6,385 nucleotides of DNA from an uncultured Collinsella sp. Lineage in GTDB: Bacteria; Actinomycetota; Coriobacteriia; Coriobacteriales; Coriobacteriaceae. The stretch lies in contig CATVZP010000104.1 of NCBI GenBank assembly GCA_958348565.1, forward strand, positions 1-6,385, read 5' to 3'. Shown in pieces: positions 1-5,511 of this stretch. The position numbers were made by a program, and so were the translations under genes. Under the pieces are notes generated by a model. It saw only the letters and a program-made list of their open reading frames with translations. It was not told the DNA's origin and searched no databases. How positions within the stretch are numbered: position 1 is the first letter of the stretch; each line of letters opens with the position of its first letter.

Positions 1-516
1 CTGATCGCTATGGCCCTTACCCGCGACCCCAAGCTGGTCATCTGCGACGAGCCCACGACCGCTCTGGACGTTACCGTCCAGAAGCAGGTCATCAAGCTGC
101 TTAACGACCTTCAGGCCAAGCTCGGCTTTGCCATGATCTTCGTTTCGCACGACCTGGCACTGGTCGCCGAGGTCGCCCATAACATCACGGTTATGTACGC
201 CGGTCAGGTTATCGAGCAGGCGCCCACCAAGGAGCTGCTCACCAACCCGATTCACGAGTATACCCGCGGTCTTCTGGGCTCCGTTCTGTCCATCGAGAGC
301 GGCTCGGGCCGCCTGCACCAGGTGCCCGGCGCCGTTCCGAGCCCGCGCGATTTCCCCAAGGGCGATCGCTTCGCGCCCCGCTCGAGCCATCCGCGCATTG
401 GCCTGGACACCCGTCCGGTCTTCAAGCGCGTGCCCGGCACCGAGCACTTCTATTCCGAGCTCCCCGACGAGGTGCTCAAGGCAAATGGTTTGACCCCTCA
501 CGCGGAGGTGATGTAG
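1..516 (+). CDS. Opp/Dpp-type ABC importer ATPase (OppD/DppD-like), C-terminal part
   Basis: The gene enters from the left edge already open; 171 codons are visible, so the Walker A, Q-loop and signature motif lie outside the window. Seen: Walker B LVICDEPTTALD at visible residues 12-23, the switch histidine in FVSHD (H50), and the peptide-transporter C-terminal region starting near PIHEYTRGLLGSV (84-95). This is one cytoplasmic nucleotide-binding subunit that powers an importer of the peptide/nickel family. The C-terminal tail of this family normally carries a cysteine cluster around GCRFxPRC; here the equivalent is GDRFAPRSS (121-129), and the visible part of the tail has no cysteine at all. 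The stop codon abuts the ATG of the second ATPase, so the two are coupled. Being next to nan-type genes suggests sialic acid or a sialoside as cargo, as for the Opp-like sialic acid importers reported in Bifidobacterium breve and Haemophilus ducreyi. Peptide remains possible. Confidence 0.93.
   Translation: MIAMALTRDPKLVICDEPTTALDVTVQKQVIKLLNDLQAKLGFAMIFVSHDLALVAEVAHNITVMYAGQVIEQAPTKELLTNPIHEYTRGLLGSVLSIESGSGRLHQVPGAVPSPRDFPKGDRFAPRSSHPRIGLDTRPVFKRVPGTEHFYSELPDEVLKANGLTPHAEVM
504..510 (+). promoter_or_regulatory. Ribosome binding site of the second ATPase gene
   Basis: GGAGGTG lies inside the last codons of the upstream ATPase, six bases before the ATG at 517. The upstream TAG (514-516) touches that ATG directly. 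This supports the 517 start and translational coupling, which would keep the two ATPase subunits in balance. Confidence 0.8.
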
Positions 517-1344
517 ATGAGCGAGACCGCAGTCAACGGCGTCGAGCCGATCATCTTCCTTGATGACGTCCACGTCACCTTTAGGACCCGTACCGGCTCG
601 ATTCTGCACCCCAACCTGGTTCACGCCGTCCAGGGTGTAACGATTAAGCTCATGCCCGGACAGACCATCGGCATCGTCGGCGAGTCCGGTTGCGGAAAGT
701 CCACCACCGCCAACGTCATGTGCGGCCTGCAGGCCCCCACGAGCGGCAAGGTCTACTTTAAGGGCAAGGACGTTACCAAACGTACCGCTGAGGACCGTCG
801 CCACATGGGTCGCGTCATCTCGGTCGTGTTCCAGAACCCGGCCACGGCGCTCAACCCCCGCATGGTCGTTCGCGAGCAACTGCTCGACCCCATGCGCGTC
901 CACAACCTGGGTACCGAGGCCGAGCAGGAGAAGCGCGTCAAGGAGCTCTTGGAGCTCACCGGTCTGCCCAGCTCCGCCGCCGAGGTTCTTCCCGGCCAGC
1001 TTTCGGGCGGCCAGCGCCAGCGCGTCGCAATTGCCCGTGCCCTGTCGCTGAACCCCGATGCCATCATCGCTGACGAGCCCACCTCGGCTCTGGACGTTTC
1101 GGTCCGCGCGCAGATTCTGAACCTGCTGACCGACCTTAAGAAGGAGCTCGGCCTGGCCATGGTGTTCATCAGCCATGACATCCAGACGGTCCGCTATATC
1201 TCTGACGACATCATCGTTATGAATGGCGGCAAGATCGTCGAGCAGGGCGAGGCCAAGCAGGTCTTCCAGCACCCTCAGGACCCCTACACCAAGATGCTGC
1301 TCGGCGCTGCGCCGTCGCTGCTGCATCCCAAGCTCGGCGAGTAG
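517..1344 (+). CDS. Opp/Dpp-type ABC importer ATPase (OppF/DppF-like)
   Basis: A complete 275-residue cytoplasmic ATPase, expected to pair with the upstream subunit. Motifs in order: Walker A GESGCGKS (55-62), Q-loop VFQNPATALNPRM (104-116), signature LSGGQRQRVAIARAL (162-176), Walker B IIADEPTSALD (183-193) and switch histidine ISHD (H220). All catalytic residues are present, so this site should hydrolyse ATP. The start has a good ribosome site and abuts the previous stop. The protein ends soon after the HPQDPYTKMLL segment (252-262), so it lacks the cysteine-bearing tail that many OppF/DppF proteins carry. The binding protein and permeases are presumably upstream, outside the window. Cargo cannot be read from an ATPase; sialic acid is inferred from the genes that follow. 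Confidence 0.95.
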   Translation: MSETAVNGVEPIIFLDDVHVTFRTRTGSILHPNLVHAVQGVTIKLMPGQTIGIVGESGCGKSTTANVMCGLQAPTSGKVYFKGKDVTKRTAEDRRHMGRVISVVFQNPATALNPRMVVREQLLDPMRVHNLGTEAEQEKRVKELLELTGLPSSAAEVLPGQLSGGQRQRVAIARALSLNPDAIIADEPTSALDVSVRAQILNLLTDLKKELGLAMVFISHDIQTVRYISDDIIVMNGGKIVEQGEAKQVFQHPQDPYTKMLLGAAPSLLHPKLGE

Positions 1345-1360
1345 CCTCGCTTTCCCTCCC

Positions 1361-1388
1361 GTGCGCCCGGTTCCCTTGCCGGGCGCAC
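1361..1388 (+). terminator. Perfect 10-bp hairpin after the transporter genes
   Basis: GTGCGCCCGG (1361-1370) and CCGGGCGCAC (1379-1388) are exact reverse complements around an 8-base loop, 17 bases after the ATPase stop. The bases that follow (CTCCGTTGCGATTTC) are not a real T-tract, so termination is probably partial. It could instead stabilise the transporter mRNA end and set a lower level for the downstream genes. No promoter is recognisable between it and the esterase start, which favours read-through. Confidence 0.5.
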
Positions 1389-1403
1389 CTCCGTTGCGAT
1401 TTC

Positions 1404-1409
1404 GAAAGG
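1404..1409 (+). promoter_or_regulatory. Ribosome binding site of the esterase gene, long spacing
   Basis: GAAAGG lies 15 bases before the ATG at 1425. An in-frame TTG at 1410 follows it with no spacer, so the TTG is unlikely to be the start. The same phrase, GAAAGGTTGRGT, precedes nanE (5495-5506) with 11 of 12 bases identical, suggesting it is a common leader form in this genome. Confidence 0.5.
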
Positions 1410-1424
1410 TTGGGTTCACGAGCC

Positions 1425-2402
1425 ATGCCAAGTGCTCAAGAGCTACAACAGCAATTTGGTGAATATCGAGGCGCTATGCCCCGTCCATCGGATTTCGATC
1501 TCTTTTGGAAGGACCGCATGGCCGAGGCCGACGCCGTCGAGCTCGACTACGCGATCGAGGCGGCTTCGGTTGCGGATTCCGCGACCTGTCGGTTTTTCGA
1601 CCTCTGGTATACCGGCATGTGTGGTGCACGCCTGCATGCCAAGTACCTCAAGCCGGTCTCGGAGGAGCCCATGCCGCTGGTGCTTCAGTTCCATGGATAT
1701 CCGGGTGCGAGCCGCAGCTGGTTTGAGCAGGCGTCGTTTGCGGGCATGGGCATGGCGCTCATTGCTCTCGACTGCCCCGGCCAGGGTGGCCCCTCCGAGG
1801 ATATTGGTGGATTTGAGGGCACGACGGTCGCGGGCCATATCGTCGCCGGTATCGACGGCGACCCGGCCAATCTCTACTATGTCCGCTTGCACCAGGATAT
1901 CCGCATTCTGTGCCGTATCGTTCGCGAGCTCGAGGGCATCGATCTTACCCGCGTGTATGTGAACGGCGCATCGCAGGGTGGCGGTTTGGGTATTGCGACC
2001 TGCGCGCTTAACAGCGAGCTTATCAATCGCGCTGCCATCCTCTATCCCTTCTTATCGGACTTCCGCCTGGTTTGGGATCTGGACGCCGACGATATTGCCT
2101 ACGAGGGCCTGCGCTATTGGTCGCGCTGGTTTGACGAGGACTCGGCTCATATTGACGAAGCCTATGCCAAACTGGCGTACTTCGATTCCAAGAACTTTGC
2201 CCCCATGGTCAAATGTCCCGTTCTGTTTGGCACGGGCACAGCTGATATCGTCTGTCCGCCGGCGACGCAGTTTGCGGTCTACAACAACCTGACCTGCGAT
2301 AAGCGTCATGAGTTCTTTGAGGGCTTTGGCCACGAGGAGATTCAGGACTTTGATGATCTGATCATTCCGTTTTTCTGTGAGGGAGGGGAGGCTCATGTCT
2401 AA
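1425..2402 (+). CDS. CE7-like acetyl esterase, possible sialate O-acetylesterase
   Basis: A 325-residue alpha/beta-hydrolase matching the acetyl xylan esterase/cephalosporin-C deacetylase (carbohydrate esterase 7) pattern in length and motif order. Seen: oxyanion-region HGYPG (90-94), PGQGG (118-122) where the family normally has RGQG, nucleophile motif GASQGG (181-186, Ser183), acid in GTADIVCPP (Asp274), and FGHEE with His303. The full Ser-Asp-His triad is therefore present. There is no signal peptide, so it acts in the cytoplasm on imported substrate. Family members remove acetyl groups from sugars; the pneumococcal EstA, of this kind and found in a nan cluster, acts on O-acetylated sialic acid. 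With NanA/K/E-type genes downstream, de-O-acetylation of sialic acid is the likeliest role, but acetylated oligosaccharides cannot be excluded. The ATG at 1425 is preferred over an in-frame TTG at 1410 on ribosome-site spacing. Confidence 0.88.
   Translation: MPSAQELQQQFGEYRGAMPRPSDFDLFWKDRMAEADAVELDYAIEAASVADSATCRFFDLWYTGMCGARLHAKYLKPVSEEPMPLVLQFHGYPGASRSWFEQASFAGMGMALIALDCPGQGGPSEDIGGFEGTTVAGHIVAGIDGDPANLYYVRLHQDIRILCRIVRELEGIDLTRVYVNGASQGGGLGIATCALNSELINRAAILYPFLSDFRLVWDLDADDIAYEGLRYWSRWFDEDSAHIDEAYAKLAYFDSKNFAPMVKCPVLFGTGTADIVCPPATQFAVYNNLTCDKRHEFFEGFGHEEIQDFDDLIIPFFCEGGEAHV
2381..2391 (+). promoter_or_regulatory. Purine-rich ribosome site inside the esterase 3' end
   Basis: GGGAGGGGAGG sits within the last codons of the esterase and ends three bases before the ATG at 2395; its first GGAGG is eight bases from that ATG. 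It selects 2395 over the in-frame GTG at 2377. The two genes overlap by eight bases (2395-2402), so they are very probably translated in a coupled way. Confidence 0.75.
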
Positions 2403-3246
2403 GTGCGAGAGCAATATCGATGAGCTGATTGTCCCCGAGCTTGCGGGGATTGCTGGAACGGTTTCGTCAAGGCTCGCAGAATATCGGGACTGGCACGGTG
2501 ATGTCCAAGCAGATGTTTCTGATTTAGAGACATGCGCTTCGAATCTTGAGATTCAAGGCCTGGCCATTACGGCGATTGACTTTGTTAACCCCTGCGCCCG
2601 TTACTCGGAGGTTTCCTTTGAACTCGGTGACGATGCGGTCCACGCTCGTTTGATTGAGCCTGTTGGTCGTGTCCGAGTATCTGAGCGTGTGCCGCTGTGC
2701 CTGATGTTCCACGACATCGATCGGCCTGTGCGCGGCTGGCATCACATGACGAGATTTGCCGCCATGGGGTATGCCGTCCTCGCGCTGGATGACGATGTTG
2801 CTGGTGCGGACGACCTGCAGCAGGGGATTACCTCGCCTGCTTTTGTCGAGCGCGTCCGTTGGGGCTGCGCGTTGGCGAAGGTCGCGCGCAATCTTGATGG
2901 CGTGGACCCCGACCGCATTTTTGCATGGGGCGAGGGTCTTGGCGGCGGAGTTGCGCTGGCGGTTTCTGCTCTGGACGAGCAGGGCCTTGCCTGCACGGCG
3001 GTTGCCAATCCAGTTCCCGGTGGCCTCGAGGCGCTGTCGTCTCGGGCGCGCGGATCGGTGCTCATAGGCACATCGCTTATGGATACCGTGAGCGACCCCA
3101 AGGGACAGTTTGCCGTATTCAACGGTCTTGAGTGTGACCGGAGGCATATCATCTATGCCAAATACGCTCACGAGCGCATCAATGCGTTCGAAAACGAAGT
3201 CGTCGACTTCTTTAACCAAACGTTCTACCCGTGTTCTTTGGCCTAG
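2395..3246 (+). CDS. Shortened CE7-like paralogue lacking the catalytic serine (predicted pseudoenzyme)
   Basis: A 283-residue protein that aligns with the upstream esterase. The clearest match is QFAVFNGLECDRRH (238-251) against QFAVYNNLTCDKRH. The acid and histidine positions are kept: Asp230 in SLMDTVSDP and His259 in YAHERI. The nucleophile motif GASQGG has become GEGLGG (179-184), putting Gly181 where Ser183 should be. HGYPG has become HDIDR (106-110), and the PGQGG segment is gone. The stretch between nucleophile and acid is 49 residues instead of 91, so about 42 residues are missing from the cap/core region. The reading frame is open and has its own ribosome site, so it does not look like a decaying pseudogene. 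Known CE7 enzymes form oligomers; a structural or regulatory partner of the active esterase is my inference. It could also be an independent binding protein. Codon use is less biased than in the neighbouring lyase gene. Confidence 0.82.
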   Translation: MSKCESNIDELIVPELAGIAGTVSSRLAEYRDWHGDVQADVSDLETCASNLEIQGLAITAIDFVNPCARYSEVSFELGDDAVHARLIEPVGRVRVSERVPLCLMFHDIDRPVRGWHHMTRFAAMGYAVLALDDDVAGADDLQQGITSPAFVERVRWGCALAKVARNLDGVDPDRIFAWGEGLGGGVALAVSALDEQGLACTAVANPVPGGLEALSSRARGSVLIGTSLMDTVSDPKGQFAVFNGLECDRRHIIYAKYAHERINAFENEVVDFFNQTFYPCSLA

Positions 3247-3302
3247 ACGGCCTGGACACTGCCAACAAGAGTGGGCGGCATAGGGCTGCCCGCCAGACAA
3301 CT

Positions 3303-3308
3303 AAGGAG
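3303..3308 (+). promoter_or_regulatory. Ribosome binding site selecting a GTG start
   Basis: AAGGAG lies six bases before the GTG at 3315. The frame stays open upstream to 3231, but the added residues do not resemble the family N-terminus, whereas MATQKFTGVIPPVVVP does. The start is therefore the GTG. Confidence 0.8.
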
Positions 3309-3314
3309 ATTCTT

Positions 3315-4235
3315 GTGGCAACTCAGAAATTCACCGGCGTTATCCCTCCCGTCGTTGTTCCCGATACCGAAGACCACCAGCTCGATGTTGCCTCCTTTGA
3401 GCGCAGCATCAACCGCATGATCGATGCCGGCGTCGATGGCCTGTTCTTCCTGGGCTCCTCGGGCGAGGTCGTCTTCTCCACCGACGAGCGTCGCCGTCAG
3501 ATCATCGCCGAGGCCGTGCGCATCGTCGATCACCGCGTGCCTGTTCTGGTCGGCATCATCGATACCGAGACCGAGCGCATGATCGAGCACGGTAAGGTCG
3601 CTCAGGAGCTGGGCGCCGATGCCCTCGTCGCCACCTGCCCGTTCTATGCCCTGCAGGGCATGACCGAGGTCGAGGAGCACTTCCGCATCCTGCACGAGGA
3701 GCTCGACCTGCCCATCTTTGCCTATGACATTCCCGTGTGCGTTCATACCAAGCTCCCCTGGAAGCTCCTTGCTAAGCTCGGCGCCGAGGGCGTCCTGGCC
3801 GGCGTCAAGGATTCCTCGGGCGATGACATCTCGTTCCGCTACCTCGTTCAGGAGAACGAGAAGAACGGCCATCCGATGAGCATCCTCACCGGTCACGAGG
3901 TCGTTGTCGACGGCGCTTACCTCGGTGGCGCCGACGGTTCTGTCCCGGGTCTCGCTAACGTTGAGCCCGAGGGCTACGTGCGCCAGTGGAAGGCCGCTCA
4001 GGCCGGCGACTGGGCTACCGTCAAGGCCGAGCAGGATCGCCTCAACGAGATCTCCCACATCTGGGATGTCACCTCGGGCGTTCAGGGCTATGCCGGCGGC
4101 GTTGGTGCCTTCAAGACCGCTATGAATCTCATGGGCATCTTCGACAGCCCGACCATGCCGCGCCCGGTGAAGGCCATGACCGGCGAGAACGTCGAGGCGA
4201 TTAAGAAGGTCCTCCAGGACAACGGTCTCCTGTAG
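3315..4235 (+). CDS. nanA: DapA/NanA-family Schiff-base aldolase, probable N-acetylneuraminate lyase
   Basis: A 306-residue cytoplasmic TIM-barrel aldolase of the usual family length. Seen: GVIPPVVVP (8-16), the substrate-carboxylate loop GSSGE (47-51), catalytic tyrosine in YDIP (Tyr137), Schiff-base lysine in GVKDSSGD (Lys165), and GGADG (204-208). Tyr137 and Lys165 have the same numbers as the catalytic pair in E. coli NanA. The arginine that dihydrodipicolinate synthases use just after YNVP is replaced here by Cys142, which argues against a lysine-pathway DapA. The proposed reaction is cleavage of N-acetylneuraminate to N-acetylmannosamine and pyruvate, feeding the kinase and epimerase downstream. 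The region aligned with the glycerol-tail contacts of E. coli NanA (GYDE) reads GHEV (193-196), so specificity is not assured; another 2-keto acid aldolase is possible. The codons are strongly biased, suggesting high expression. Confidence 0.8.
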   Translation: MATQKFTGVIPPVVVPDTEDHQLDVASFERSINRMIDAGVDGLFFLGSSGEVVFSTDERRRQIIAEAVRIVDHRVPVLVGIIDTETERMIEHGKVAQELGADALVATCPFYALQGMTEVEEHFRILHEELDLPIFAYDIPVCVHTKLPWKLLAKLGAEGVLAGVKDSSGDDISFRYLVQENEKNGHPMSILTGHEVVVDGAYLGGADGSVPGLANVEPEGYVRQWKAAQAGDWATVKAEQDRLNEISHIWDVTSGVQGYAGGVGAFKTAMNLMGIFDSPTMPRPVKAMTGENVEAIKKVLQDNGLL

Positions 4236-4241
4236 AGCTTC

Positions 4242-4331
4242 CCCAGGCACCCGATCTTGGGGCTCAAGTGGTCGGGCGTGACCCATTAGGTCAACGCCCG
4301 ACCACTTTCACCCCAACCTTGGGCACCTGGG
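4242..4331. repeat. 90-nt imperfect palindrome between lyase and kinase genes (element 1)
   Basis: Pairing segments: 4242-4247 with 4326-4331, 4250-4252 with 4321-4323, 4257-4262 with 4311-4316, and a long inner stem 4266-4283 with 4289-4307 (one bulge) around a 5-base loop. Written as RNA of the - strand, the 2x2 gap becomes two G-U wobbles. The 3x3 gap becomes a U-G wobble plus a tandem G-A step, so the - strand fold is the better one. It aligns with the element at 5389-5486. Read on the + strand, no good T-tract follows it, so it is a poor terminator. It fills most of the 170-base gap; I see no convincing promoter in the remainder. The kinase's own ribosome site, AAGGAG (4394-4399), closes the gap. 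Confidence 0.75.
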
Positions 4332-4405
4332 AAACCTTTATCATGCTGCGGCGATAACACCGCCTTCATTTCCTGTAGTTGTTTTTATCTCCTAAGGAGA
4401 ACGAC

Positions 4406-5371
4406 ATGGAGAACAAGTACGTCTGCTCTGTCGATATCGGCGGAACTAAGATCGCGACCGCCATTATGGAGTACCCGGCTGACGGCAGCGTGCCCCATCC
4501 CGTTTTTGAGGCCGAGGTTCCTACCGAGGCCCAGGAGGGCGGCGAGGCCGTCTTCCAGCGTATCGAGGCGTCCATCAAGGCTGCTCTTGAGGCGAATCCC
4601 GATGTCGAGGTCCTCGGTGTCGGTATCGGTGCCGCAGGCGTCGTCGATCCCAAGACGGGCGCCATCGCGTATGCCAACGAGATTATGCCCGGCTGGTCCG
4701 GCGTTCAGTTGGGGCCGCGTCTGCGCGAGGACCTTGGTCTCCCCGTTGCCGTTGTGGGCGACGTGCAGGCTCATGCTCTGGGCGAGGCCCACTGGGGCGT
4801 CGGCAAGGGCAAGTTCTCCGTCTTGTGCCTGGGCATCGGCACGGGCATCGGCGGCGCATATGTCGAGAACGGCCGCGTGATGCAGGGCTTCCATGGTGCT
4901 GCCGGTCATATGGGCCACATCGAGTGCTCGGCTGCCGCCGGCATTCCCTGCGCCTGCGGACGTTCTGGTCATCTTGAGTCGGTTGCTTCGGGCACTTCCA
5001 TTGGTCGTATGTACGATGAGCGCTTTGGTCGCGTCGACCCCAGCCGTCCTTCGGTCGGTCGCGACGTGAACGACCTGTGCCGTGCGGGCGACGCAAAGGC
5101 GACCGAGGTCATCCATGACGCCGGCTTTGCGCTGGGTGCCAGCTTGGGCTCGCTCGCTAACATTCTGGACCCTGAGGTCATCGTGCTTTCGGGCGGCGTG
5201 ATTCACCAAGGTCCCGATTGGCGTTCGCAGACGTGGAAGGATTCGGTGCACGAGGGCTATGCCAGCCAGGCGCTCGATCCGCTTCAGGACACGCCGATCC
5301 TCATCGGTTCTCTGGAGGGCGATGCTCCGCTCATCGGTGCCGCCGAACACCTTCTTGCATCGTTGAAGTAA
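4406..5371 (+). CDS. nanK: ROK-family kinase, probable N-acetylmannosamine kinase
   Basis: A 321-residue ROK sugar kinase of normal length, expected to phosphorylate N-acetylmannosamine to ManNAc-6-phosphate with ATP in the cytoplasm. Seen: phosphate-binding DIGGTK (10-15), catalytic aspartate in GDVQ (Asp119), glycine-rich LGIGTGIGGA (142-151), then AGHMGHIE (166-173) and CACGRSGHLE (182-191). The AGHxGH arrangement matches E. coli NanK (AGHIGH) rather than the GEIGH form of ROK glucokinases, supporting a ManNAc kinase. Zinc ligands would be His171, Cys182, Cys184 and His189; the last is a histidine where E. coli NanK has cysteine. There is no DNA-binding N-terminal domain, so it is a kinase rather than a ROK repressor. 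The ATG has AAGGAG six bases upstream. The gene is flanked on both sides by related palindromic elements. Confidence 0.9.
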   Translation: MENKYVCSVDIGGTKIATAIMEYPADGSVPHPVFEAEVPTEAQEGGEAVFQRIEASIKAALEANPDVEVLGVGIGAAGVVDPKTGAIAYANEIMPGWSGVQLGPRLREDLGLPVAVVGDVQAHALGEAHWGVGKGKFSVLCLGIGTGIGGAYVENGRVMQGFHGAAGHMGHIECSAAAGIPCACGRSGHLESVASGTSIGRMYDERFGRVDPSRPSVGRDVNDLCRAGDAKATEVIHDAGFALGASLGSLANILDPEVIVLSGGVIHQGPDWRSQTWKDSVHEGYASQALDPLQDTPILIGSLEGDAPLIGAAEHLLASLK

Positions 5372-5388
5372 ACATAACTACCAAGTGC

Positions 5389-5486
5389 GCCTTCTGAGGT
5401 GCCGCAGATTGACGTGAAAGAGGAGCGAAGCGTACTTCGGTACGTGAGCGACGGTTTGAACGTCAAGGTGCGGTGTCTCAGAAGGC
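5389..5486 (+). repeat. 98-nt structured palindrome between kinase and epimerase genes (element 2)
   Basis: Perfect terminal arms 5389-5398/5477-5486, continued by three G-U wobbles (5399-5401/5474-5476) and five pairs (5402-5406/5469-5473). After a 2x2 gap come seven pairs (5409-5415/5460-5466). The apex is CGTAC (5431-5435), a TTCG tetraloop closed by C-G, and GTACG (5440-5444). Tandem G-A steps can form at 5416-5417/5458-5459, 5423-5424/5450-5451 and 5427-5428/5446-5447. The wobbles pair only in the + strand RNA, which gives a direction. TGTTTT (5487-5492) follows, so it may also end or slow transcription before nanE. I cannot name an RNA family; the Collinsella-1 motif is one to compare. 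Confidence 0.75.
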
Positions 5487-5511
5487 TGTTTTGAGAAAGG
5501 TTGAGTCGAAC

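Noticed and set aside
2377..2394. Upstream GTG start for the pseudo-esterase
   Set aside because: The added residues are encoded by the purine-rich ribosome site itself; ATG 2395 is the natural start.
3274..3294. Small GC-rich hairpin between pseudo-esterase and lyase (GGCGG/CCGCC)
   Set aside because: Five pairs plus a bulged extension and no T-tract after it; too weak to call a terminator or a regulatory RNA.
3243..4286. Long antisense open frame (347 codons) opposite the lyase
   Set aside because: It is a by-product of strong third-position bias in the sense gene. The translation is low in complexity, rich in D/L/G/A and without a family motif, while the sense frame has catalytic motifs and a ribosome site.
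4319..4344. TTGGGC with TATCAT as a promoter for the kinase gene
   Set aside because: Only 14 bases separate the boxes and the first lies inside the palindrome, so it does not meet normal spacing.
4385..5350. Antisense open frame opposite the ROK kinase
   Set aside because: Mirrors the kinase almost exactly and has no recognisable domain.
5389..5486. CRISPR repeat or insertion-sequence end
   Set aside because: There is a single unit with no spacers, no transposase fragment, and no target duplication visible beside it.
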